A DNA stretch of 6,623 bases. Origin: an uncultured Variovorax sp. (GTDB taxonomy: Bacteria > Pseudomonadota > Gammaproteobacteria > Burkholderiales > Burkholderiaceae_C). The DNA lies in NCBI GenBank assembly GCA_903872875.1, contig CAIQMJ010000975.1, positions 1 to 6,623 of the forward strand, written 5' to 3'. The notes beneath the pieces are model-generated. The model saw nothing but the letters and a program-made list of their open reading frames with translations. It did no database searches and was not told where the DNA came from. The position numbers and the translations under genes were made by a program. Below, in pieces: positions 1 to 4,296 of this stretch; within the stretch, counting starts at the first letter, position 1; every line of letters starts with the position of its first letter.

Positions 1-2
1 CG

Positions 3-791
3 CAGGCAAAGGCAACGATCGTGCCGCCGCAGGTGTTCACGGTCCAGGATCCCCGCACGGGCAAGACTGTCGAGGTACTGAAGCGCGATGAATTGAAGGC
101 GGCAGGCGTCAAGCTCAAGGAGACGCCGAAGCAAAGGACTTGGCAGCAAGAGCAGGCAGAGCGCGAAGAGGCCCGAGCGAAGGAAGAGGTGAAGCGCAAG
201 GCCAAGCTTGAAGTCAACATGCGCGTTTTTGAGGCCGTGCGCGATGCTGCCGCTGGCGCGAGCCTGGATGTATGGTGGTTGCAGCGCCTGGCGCTGCTGG
301 CTTTGGATGGGGTCGGCTGGCAAGAGCGCGAGACGCTGGCTCGCGTACATGGGCTGAAGAACCGCGATGACCTGTCCAAGCGAATTGGTTCGATGCCCGA
401 ACCCGAGCTGCGCAAGCTGCTGATCGACTTCCTGCTGGTCGACGAGCTCCATGTGTGGGGCAATACCCCTGAGACCTTGTTCGCTGCCGCGAAGCACCTC
501 GGGGTGAATGTCGGCGCCGTGACGAGTGCCATGCTGGCAGAGCCTCCGGCTCAGGGAGTCGAGTCCAGCGCGGCCAAGGCCGCGAAGACAACGAAGGCCG
601 GCGCTGCGACGCCGGCGACCGCGGCCGCTGCGAAAGGCAAAGTGAAGCGGAGCGCTGCAGGCGCCGAGGCAGCTGCGGCCGCAAGCGCGGCCGCGGTGGC
701 CGAGGACGGGAAGCCGTGGCCGTACCCGAACGCGATGCCTGGTTCGCCTGCTGCCGCGCACAACGCGACGTTGAGCGAGGTGCAAGCATGA
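3..791 (+). CDS. ParB-like phage/plasmid protein, C-terminal part (5' end outside window)
   Basis: The frame is open from the left edge, so the gene most likely starts upstream and the GTG at 21 is probably internal. What is seen is about 262 residues. First comes a short stretch rich in Pro and Val (PPQVFTV). A highly charged Glu/Lys/Arg helix follows, likely a coiled coil (roughly residues 40-75). A helical domain with the segment LRKLLIDFLLVDELHVWG and then LFAAAKHLGVNV comes next, and last a low-complexity Ala/Lys-rich tail. The helical domain resembles, from memory, the C-terminal part of long ParB/RepB/Spo0J-type proteins of phages and mobile elements. The N-terminal ParB domain that would prove this is not in the window. 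It overlaps the next gene by ATGA at 788-791 and is the first visible gene of the + strand operon. It could also be an unrelated DNA-binding protein. Confidence 0.55.
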   Translation, partial: QAKATIVPPQVFTVQDPRTGKTVEVLKRDELKAAGVKLKETPKQRTWQQEQAEREEARAKEEVKRKAKLEVNMRVFEAVRDAAAGASLDVWWLQRLALLALDGVGWQERETLARVHGLKNRDDLSKRIGSMPEPELRKLLIDFLLVDELHVWGNTPETLFAAAKHLGVNVGAVTSAMLAEPPAQGVESSAAKAAKTTKAGAATPATAAAAKGKVKRSAAGAEAAAAASAAAVAEDGKPWPYPNAMPGSPAAAHNATLSEVQA

Positions 792-1207
792 TCGGCACGT
801 CTGACCAAGCCAAGCTGACAATGCACCCCGTGGTCGACTTGCTGCTTACGCTGGCGGCCGCCGCCGATCGCGCGCTGGACAACTCTGAGGAGTGCCAAGG
901 CGATGACGGTGAGCGCGTGCACGTGCTGGATTCCGATGGCTTCGACGCCGTTTCGGATGCGCTCGATGCGCTCGACGATCTGCCAGATGATCAGCCGGGC
1001 TTGACGATGGGGCCCGCAGCGAAGGCGCGATGGGCACTGCGCGCCTACACAAGTAGCATCGAACACGAGGTCGACGGGATCGATGAGGTTGAGTTTGCGG
1101 GCCATGTCGTCGGCCCAGGTGGCGCTCTCGTCCACATCGGCGACTTGAAGCGGGATGACACGCCGCTAGAGACGAGCGAATCGGACGCGATCGAGGTGAA
1201 GCCATGA
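788..1207 (+). CDS. Strongly acidic hypothetical protein of the element operon
   Basis: This encodes 139 residues with no family I recognise. I chose the ATG at 788 over the in-frame ATG at 716 because 788 forms an ATGA overlap with the upstream stop and has GAGG (777-780) seven bases before it, matching the other junctions of this operon. The protein is markedly acidic: by count 31 Asp/Glu against 9 Lys/Arg. It has an Ala/Leu-rich helical N-terminus (residues 12-31) and an Asp-rich middle with a repeat-like run (DGFDAVSDALDALDDLPDD). It has no signal peptide and no obvious membrane segment. Small acidic proteins of mobile elements are sometimes DNA mimics or anti-restriction factors, but nothing in the sequence proves that here. 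Confidence 0.75.
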   Translation: MIGTSDQAKLTMHPVVDLLLTLAAAADRALDNSEECQGDDGERVHVLDSDGFDAVSDALDALDDLPDDQPGLTMGPAAKARWALRAYTSSIEHEVDGIDEVEFAGHVVGPGGALVHIGDLKRDDTPLETSESDAIEVKP

Positions 1208-1602
1208 ACAAGGACCGACAAATCAACGCGGTCGCCATGGCCATGCAAATGCTCATATCCGCCATCGACGAGGCGGTCACTAGGCTCATCGGATCGAATC
1301 AGCACAATATCGTGCTGGTCATCGGCTGCGCGGACGTATCGCAGTACGGCTCCAACATGAAGCGAGGTGACGCCATACCTCTGCTTAAGGATCTGCTGAC
1401 GCGCTGGCAAGTCGGAATGGACGACGTGCTTCCTGGCGAGGTTACGCCTGGCAACACCGCCGCGTTCGAGTATCTCCTGCGCCAGGTCGAGGAAGCGGCA
1501 AAGCATCCCGATCCCGCGTCCCTTGACCACGCCAGTCGGCGCGGCGAGCTGCTCGCCTACGTCGGCAGGTTGGAGGCCAAAGCCAAGCGAGGTGCAGCAT
1601 GA
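1204..1602 (+). CDS. Hypothetical phage-type protein (132 aa)
   Basis: The start overlaps the stop of the acidic gene (ATGA at 1204-1207) and is preceded by GAGGTGA at 1193-1199, a good ribosome binding site. The protein has a helical N-terminus (residues 1-29), a short hydrophobic strand (NIVLVIGCADVSQYGSN, about 34-50) followed by an amphipathic helix (AIPLLKDLLTRWQVGM), and a charged C-terminal helix. The strand-GN(S)N-helix pattern followed by LLxRWxxGM reminds me of small uncharacterised proteins in Burkholderiales prophages, which is recollection and not a search result. There is no catalytic motif, signal peptide or transmembrane segment. Its function is unknown. Its place between the acidic protein and the membrane protein suggests co-expression with both. 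Confidence 0.75.
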   Translation: MNKDRQINAVAMAMQMLISAIDEAVTRLIGSNQHNIVLVIGCADVSQYGSNMKRGDAIPLLKDLLTRWQVGMDDVLPGEVTPGNTAAFEYLLRQVEEAAKHPDPASLDHASRRGELLAYVGRLEAKAKRGAA

Positions 1603-1862
1603 CCCCTGGTGACCTAATTGAGATCCTGGCGGCGCTCTGCGGCGTTCTGGGCACGATGATGCTGGCGGCCAAGGGCAAGCGTGCCGGATGGGGATTCGTG
1701 CTGTACCTGGTGAGCAATGGTGGCTGGCTGGCGTTCGCTATCGCACACGGCCACACCTTCCTGATGCTGCAGACACTGGTGTTCACGTGCACCAGCGTCT
1801 ACGGGATCTGGACATGGCTGATTCGGCCGCATATCAGCGATCGCCGATCGGGGGTTGCATGA
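1599..1862 (+). CDS. Small three-helix membrane protein resembling half of PnuC
   Basis: This encodes 87 residues starting at an ATGA overlap (1599-1602) with GAGG (1589-1592) six bases before. Three hydrophobic segments are visible at about residues 5-24, 30-49 and 53-75, with a short Arg-rich cytoplasmic-like tail. The pattern IEIL...G(V)L....LAAKGKRAGWGF....SN.GWLAFA.AHG....LQ..VF...SVYGIWTWL follows what I remember of the first half of PnuC-family vitamin transporters: an EI-GV start, a basic loop before a Trp, a conserved Gln, and YGxWxW closing the third helix. Full PnuC proteins (about 200-240 aa) contain two such three-helix units, so this would be a half-size form that must dimerise to make a pore. 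It may instead be a structural phage membrane protein with chance similarity. The membrane location is well supported, the PnuC relation less so. Confidence 0.7.
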   Translation: MTPGDLIEILAALCGVLGTMMLAAKGKRAGWGFVLYLVSNGGWLAFAIAHGHTFLMLQTLVFTCTSVYGIWTWLIRPHISDRRSGVA

Positions 1863-2089
1863 CTCACACTTGCCATGCAGACGGCTGCACGAGGGCCGTA
1901 CCGCCCAAACTTCTGATGTGCGCGCGGCATTGGGCCATGGTGCCAAAGCCACAGCAGCGCGCGGTTTGGCAGCACTACCGGCCTGGCCAAGAGATCGACA
2001 AACGGGCTTCCGCGGAATACCTCACCGTGGCCAAGGCAGCGATCGACGCAGTCGCGCGCATCGAGGGCGCCCAAGGATCGTTGCTATGA
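1859..2089 (+). CDS. Small Cys/His-rich (putative zinc-binding) phage-type protein
   Basis: This encodes 76 residues. I took the ATG at 1859, not the in-frame ATG at 1688, because it overlaps the upstream stop (ATGA 1859-1862) as in the other junctions and because the sequence before it is only the shifted reading of the membrane gene. The ribosome binding site is weaker here (a G run at 1850-1854). The N-terminus carries Cys5, Cys10, Cys21 and His24, that is C-x4-C-x10-C-x2-H, which could hold one zinc ion. The segment CARHWAMVPKPQQRAVWQHY and the helix with Ala/Val after it are typical of short uncharacterised proteins in Burkholderiales and Xanthomonadales prophages, from memory. It is cytoplasmic and small enough to be a regulator or an adaptor, and its function is unknown. 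Confidence 0.8.
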   Translation: MTHTCHADGCTRAVPPKLLMCARHWAMVPKPQQRAVWQHYRPGQEIDKRASAEYLTVAKAAIDAVARIEGAQGSLL

Positions 2090-2286
2090 AGCTGCTCCGC
2101 CTGCCCGAAGTATCCAGTCGCGTGCGCCTCGGCAAATCGACGATCTACGAAAACATCAGCAAGGGGACATTTCCCGCGCCGCTCAAGCAGGGCCGAGGCA
2201 ATTTCTGGCTCGACACGGAAATCGAGGCCTACCTCAAGCGCCTCATCGCTGAGCGTCCAGCCAATCGGCCCAACGCTGATTCATGA
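2086..2286 (+). CDS. alpA: AlpA-family helix-turn-helix regulator / excisionase-like protein
   Basis: This encodes 66 residues. The start is the ATG at 2086, which overlaps the upstream stop (ATGA 2086-2089) and has AAGGA (2073-2077) eight bases before. A longer in-frame reading from 1855 only translates the previous gene out of frame. The sequence is a complete AlpA-type winged helix-turn-helix: LLRLPEVSSRVRLGKSTIYENISKGTFPAPLK, then a short wing (GNFW) and the helix DTEIEAYLKRLI. In this family the protein activates integrase or excision genes (AlpA of CP4-57) or acts as recombination directionality factor. Its gene faces the integrase and overlaps the last 44 bp of it, so the two are convergent. 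It probably binds one of the repeats near the integrase start (3469-3595), which is inference. The regulatory class is secure, the exact role is not. Confidence 0.88.
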   Translation: MKLLRLPEVSSRVRLGKSTIYENISKGTFPAPLKQGRGNFWLDTEIEAYLKRLIAERPANRPNADS

Positions 2287-3466
2287 GAACGCGGTCGTCC
2301 CAGTACTCAGCACGGTTGTAAGCGCCCCTCAGCCGCGTGTCGACTTCATGGGACAGCTGCTTCTCAATGAATCGCGTATCGACCTTCAGCAGCTCATCCA
2401 GGATCGTGCGGGCCATCGCGCGGAAGCCGTGGGGCGTGTGCCTGCCCTCATAGCCGCAGACGTTCAACCGCCCCGTCAGCGTCCCTTCGGACAGCGGCTT
2501 GCCGTAGCGGCGGCCAGGGAATAGCCAGCCCTCATCGCCCACCACGCCCTGGTGCTGCCGCAGCAGTTGCACGACCTGCGTGGCCAGCGGCACCCAGTGC
2601 TCTTCCTTTCCCTTCATTCGCTCCGCCGGGATCATCCATCGGGCATTGACCAGGTCGAACTCTGACCAGGTCGCCGCGCGTATTTCGGTGGGTCGCTGCC
2701 AGACATATGCACTGAAGAGCAGCGCCGTGCGAATGCCCCAGTGCTCGGTCTGCCGGATCTTGGCCATCAGCTGCGGCACGTCCGCCGCATTGGTGATCGC
2801 GGGATAGCTGCGCGCCTTCCGAGTCTTGAAGCTGGCCAGCGTACCCATCGGCACGGGCGACGCCGTCAACAGTGGCCGCTTCTCGTCGTCGACGCCAAAC
2901 TCGAACAGTTCACGCAGCCACATCCGCACACGACGAACCATTTCCAGGGCGCCACGCTGCTCGATCGCACGCATCAGCGCGACCACGTCGGCACGTGTGA
3001 TCGTATGCGGCGGCCTGGCGCCGAGCTTGGGAAGCACGTCCTTCACGAAAGCGGCCTCGATGTTGCCTTGGTAGACCTTGGACTTGTCGGCCTTGGCCTT
3101 GGCCATCCAGTCCTCGAACATCTTGCGCAAGGTGTCTGGCGACTTCGCGGCCGCGCGGTCGAGTCTGGCGGTTGCGCGCTTTTGAGCCGGATCGTCGCCG
3201 GCAGCAAGCGTGCGCCGCGCCTCCTCGGCCTTCTCCCTGGCGAGCTGCAGCGTCACGGTTGGCCAGCGCCCGAGCGTGTGATCGGTGCGGCCGCCAGTGG
3301 CCTTCGGATAGCGCAGCACCCACGCTGCGGCGCCGTTCGGGCGGACGACCAGCATCAGGCCGTCGCCATCGCCAATGCGACGCGGCTTGCCTGTCGCTGC
3401 AGATGCTTTTGTCTCGTCGGCGAGCAGGGCTTTGAGTCCCAAAGCGGTGAGGATGTGGCGTGCCAT
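2243..3466 (-). CDS. int: P4-type tyrosine recombinase (site-specific integrase)
   Basis: This encodes 407 residues, the normal length for P4-like integrases. The N-terminal DUF4102-type arm-binding domain (about 1-95) contains GDGDGLMLVVRPNGAAAWVLRY and TLGRWPTVTLQLAREKA. A core-binding domain follows (about 110-205), then the catalytic domain. Catalytic residues are all visible: Arg258 (QRPTE), Lys285 (ERMKGK), His346 and Arg349 (HGFR), His373 (LSHEV) and the nucleophile Tyr383 (GAYNRAEYWDDR). It cuts and joins DNA at attachment sites to integrate or excise the element, here most likely at the tRNA-Ser 3' end. The ATG at 3466 matches the family N-terminus but has no Shine-Dalgarno sequence. 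An AT-rich palindrome lies directly before it, so it may be translated from a very short leader. There is no frameshift or missing residue, so it should be active. Confidence 0.97.
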   Translation of the reverse strand: MARHILTALGLKALLADETKASAATGKPRRIGDGDGLMLVVRPNGAAAWVLRYPKATGGRTDHTLGRWPTVTLQLAREKAEEARRTLAAGDDPAQKRATARLDRAAAKSPDTLRKMFEDWMAKAKADKSKVYQGNIEAAFVKDVLPKLGARPPHTITRADVVALMRAIEQRGALEMVRRVRMWLRELFEFGVDDEKRPLLTASPVPMGTLASFKTRKARSYPAITNAADVPQLMAKIRQTEHWGIRTALLFSAYVWQRPTEIRAATWSEFDLVNARWMIPAERMKGKEEHWVPLATQVVQLLRQHQGVVGDEGWLFPGRRYGKPLSEGTLTGRLNVCGYEGRHTPHGFRAMARTILDELLKVDTRFIEKQLSHEVDTRLRGAYNRAEYWDDRVLMNQRWADWLDAQR

Positions 3467-3468
3467 AC

Positions 3469-3481
3469 GGTAATTTTTACC
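3469..3481. promoter_or_regulatory. AT-rich palindrome abutting the integrase start (possible operator)
   Basis: GGTAA-TTT-TTACC is a perfect 5-bp inverted repeat around three T bases, ending two bases before the integrase ATG. Its right arm overlaps the first TACCAC repeat of the arm region. On the integrase strand it reads as GGTAAAAATTACC and contains a weak -10-like sequence (TAAAAA) so close to the ATG that a transcript from it would be nearly leaderless. A protein bound here would block the integrase start, which would fit self-repression by the integrase or control by the AlpA-like protein. This is inference from position and symmetry only. Confidence 0.4.
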
Positions 3482-3540
3482 ACAGCGACTTTTCCGGCCG
3501 CCTTACCACCGCAATCGGCCTGTACCACGACCGGTACCAC
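3478..3540. repeat. Four TACCAC direct repeats, putative integrase arm-type sites
   Basis: TACCAC occurs in the same orientation at 3478-3483, 3504-3509, 3523-3528 and 3535-3540. The first two are preceded by T (TTACCAC), the last two by G and followed by G (GTACCACG at 3522-3529 and 3534-3541). The start-to-start spacing is 26, 19 and 12 bp. Short direct repeats between an integrase gene and the tRNA attachment site are the usual arm-type binding sites of tyrosine recombinases, bound by the N-terminal domain. Their overlap with the integrase start would also let the integrase regulate its own expression. Confidence 0.55.
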
Positions 3541-3569
3541 GCGATGCTATCGGCTTGCAGTGGTTTTCC

Positions 3570-3595
3570 CCGGAACCTTCCGGACCAAGCCGGAC
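3570..3595. repeat. CCGGAA/TTCCGG inverted repeat with CCGGAC repeats (protein-binding candidate)
   Basis: CCGGAA (3570-3575) and TTCCGG (3578-3583) form a 6-bp inverted repeat with two bases between. The motif CCGGAC occurs at 3580-3585 and again at 3590-3595, exactly 10 bp apart, so both copies face the same side of the helix. The cluster lies between the TACCAC repeats and the tRNA terminator. It could bind an excisionase, the AlpA-like protein or a host bending factor. There is no direct proof of binding. Confidence 0.35.
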
Positions 3596-3607
3596 GATAG
3601 AAGGCAG

Positions 3608-3643
3608 AAAAAAACCCACCAAATCAATGACTTGGTGGGTTTT
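3608..3643 (-). terminator. Rho-independent terminator downstream of tRNA-Ser
   Basis: Bases 3611-3622 pair perfectly with 3632-3643 (12-bp stem with the core ACCCACCAA / TTGGTGGGT) around a 9-base loop. On the minus strand the stem is followed by a run of seven T (complement of 3608-3614, the first of which close the stem base). It lies 35 bases past the tRNA 3' end and so would end transcription from tRNA-Ser and lysC before the integrase region. The A/T runs on both sides make it weakly bidirectional. If the element crosses over inside the tRNA, this terminator is carried by the element. Otherwise it is native and the junction lies further left. Confidence 0.88.
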
Positions 3644-3667
3644 CTTGGTCGATCCTGACCTTGGTCA
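3644..3667. repeat. CTTGGTC direct repeats and TGACC-TT-GGTCA palindrome near the tRNA 3' end
   Basis: CTTGGTC occurs at 3644-3650 and 3660-3666, 16 bp apart. The second copy lies in an inverted repeat, TGACC (3656-3660) and GGTCA (3663-3667). GGTC (3647-3650) can also pair with GACC (3657-3660). The cluster sits between the tRNA terminator and the tRNA 3' end, where core-adjacent recombinase or accessory sites would be expected. Such short motifs may also arise by chance. Confidence 0.3.
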
Positions 3668-3677
3668 GAACCTAAAT

Positions 3678-3705
3678 TGGCGGAACCGGAGGGATTCGAA
3701 CCCTC
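3678..3705. other. Putative attachment core at the 3' end of tRNA-Ser (tRNA-side junction)
   Basis: P4-type integrases recombine within the 3' part of tRNA genes, usually the T-arm and acceptor strand, which here occupy 3678-3705. The integrase lies directly downstream of the tRNA, as expected. The second core copy must be to the left of the window, so the exact limits cannot be set. An A-G mismatch in the acceptor stem (base complement at 3684-3688) would fit a 3' end supplied by the element. Confidence 0.5.
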
Positions 3706-3770
3706 GATGAGGCTCTACACCCCATACTCCCTTAGCAGGGGAGCACCTTCGGCCACTCGGTCACGTTTCC
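3678..3770 (-). tRNA. serX-type tRNA-Ser(GCU): tRNA-Ser (anticodon GCU)
   Basis: This 93-base tRNA includes an encoded CCA (3678-3680) and discriminator G (3681). The anticodon GCU is at 3734-3736 in the loop CTGCTAA, on a perfect 5-bp stem CTCCC/GGGAG, and decodes AGC and AGU. The D-region GTGACCGAGTGGCCGAAGGT is typical of tRNA-Ser. A long variable arm (ATGGGG/CCTCAT with one G-T pair) marks it as class II, and the T-arm is GAGGG-TTCGAAT-CCCTC. The acceptor stem GGAAACG/CGGTTCC pairs at six of seven positions, with A5 opposite G68 as a mismatch. It is the likely integration target of the element and is followed by a strong terminator. It lies 37 bases after lysC on the same strand. Confidence 0.97.
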
Positions 3771-3775
3771 AGCAA

Positions 3776-3811
3776 TTCCGCTATTCTAGCCTAGTTTTTG
3801 GCCTGTTTCAG
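3776..3811 (-). promoter_or_regulatory. Putative sigma-70 promoter of tRNA-Ser
   Basis: Read on the minus strand, CTGAAA (3806-3811, 4 of 6 to TTGACA) and TAGAAT (3783-3788, 5 of 6 to TATAAT) are separated by 17 bp, with a GC-rich stretch after the -10. Initiation would be near 3776, a few bases before the mature tRNA 5' end. The -35 overlaps the lysC stop codon, so the tRNA can be made both from this promoter and by read-through from lysC. Confidence 0.5.
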
Positions 3812-4296
3812 GAAACCGGCTGGTCCAGATCGAATGCCTTGTGCAGGGCGCGCACGGCGAGTTCCATGTACTTTTCGTCGATCACGACCGAGGTCTTGAT
3901 TTCGGAGGTGGAGATCATCTGGATGTTGATGCCTTCTTCCGACAGGCTGCGGAACATCTTGCTGGCCACGCCCACATGGCTGCGCATGCCGATGCCGACG
4001 ATGCTGACCTTGCAGATCTTGGTGTCGCCCACCACTTCGGCGGCGCCCAGGGTGGGCAGCACTTTGGTGTTCAGCAGTTCGACGGTGCGGGCGTATTCGC
4101 CGCGGTGCACGGTGAAGCTGAAGTCGGTCTTGCCGTCTTTGCTGAGGTTCTGGATGATCACGTCGACTTCGATGTTGGCATCGGCGACGGCGCCCAGGAT
4201 GTGGTACGCGATACCGGGCTTGTCGGGCACGCCCAGCACGGAAACCTTGGCTTCGTCACGGTTGAACGCGATGCCGGATACGACGGCTTGTTCCAT
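3808..4296 (-). CDS. Possible internal-start beta-subunit of aspartate kinase (ACT domains only)
   Basis: Inside lysC an ATG at codon 262 (4294-4296) begins MEQAVVSGIAFNRDEAK, the position where the separate beta subunit starts in alpha2-beta2 aspartokinases such as that of Corynebacterium glutamicum (MEEAVLTGVA in memory). It is preceded by GAGGAA (complement of 4306-4311) with a 9-base spacer, a strong ribosome binding site, whereas the main start has none. The product would be 162 residues made of the two ACT domains, the regulatory subunit. It shares the lysC frame, so the purine-rich site may simply be the Glu-Glu codons of lysC. No expression evidence is available. Confidence 0.4.
   Translation of the reverse strand: MEQAVVSGIAFNRDEAKVSVLGVPDKPGIAYHILGAVADANIEVDVIIQNLSKDGKTDFSFTVHRGEYARTVELLNTKVLPTLGAAEVVGDTKICKVSIVGIGMRSHVGVASKMFRSLSEEGINIQMISTSEIKTSVVIDEKYMELAVRALHKAFDLDQPVS

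Larger units (their letters stand above)
1..3677. mobile_element. Integrated element, integrase-proximal end, inserted at tRNA-Ser
   Basis: A P4-type tyrosine recombinase gene lies about 210 bp from the 3' end of a tRNA-Ser gene, preceded by a compact operon of phage-type small genes (ParB-like, AlpA-like, Cys/His-rich protein, unknowns). This is the usual layout of a prophage, phage satellite or integrative island that uses a tRNA 3' end as its attachment site. To the right of the tRNA the genes are ordinary housekeeping genes, so the right boundary should be at or just inside the tRNA 3' end. The left boundary and the second attachment site are outside the window. No structural phage gene, terminase or conjugation gene is visible, so the class of element is not resolved. 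The boundary is inferred because no second core copy can be seen. Confidence 0.8.

Noticed and set aside
716..787. Earlier start for the acidic protein at 716
   Set aside because: It would overlap the ParB-like gene by 76 bases. The ATG at 788 fits the overlap pattern and the ribosome binding site.
551..1135. Minus-strand reading frame of 194 residues opposite the ParB-like and acidic genes
   Set aside because: It is a shadow frame rich in Ala, Arg and His without ribosome binding site or recognisable motif, and it conflicts with the coupled + strand operon.
1855..2085. Longer N-terminus for the AlpA-like protein (start at 1855)
   Set aside because: The extra residues are the out-of-frame reading of the Cys/His-rich gene. 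The ATG at 2086 has an ATGA overlap, a ribosome binding site and the family's usual N-terminus.
2741..3658. 305-residue + strand reading frame
   Set aside because: It is antisense to the integrase and its repeat region, with composition typical of a GC-rich shadow frame and no recognisable domain.
3678..3705. Second copy of the tRNA-Ser 3' end within the window (far attachment site)
   Set aside because: I found no second copy of the T-arm/acceptor sequence to the left, so the element extends beyond the window.
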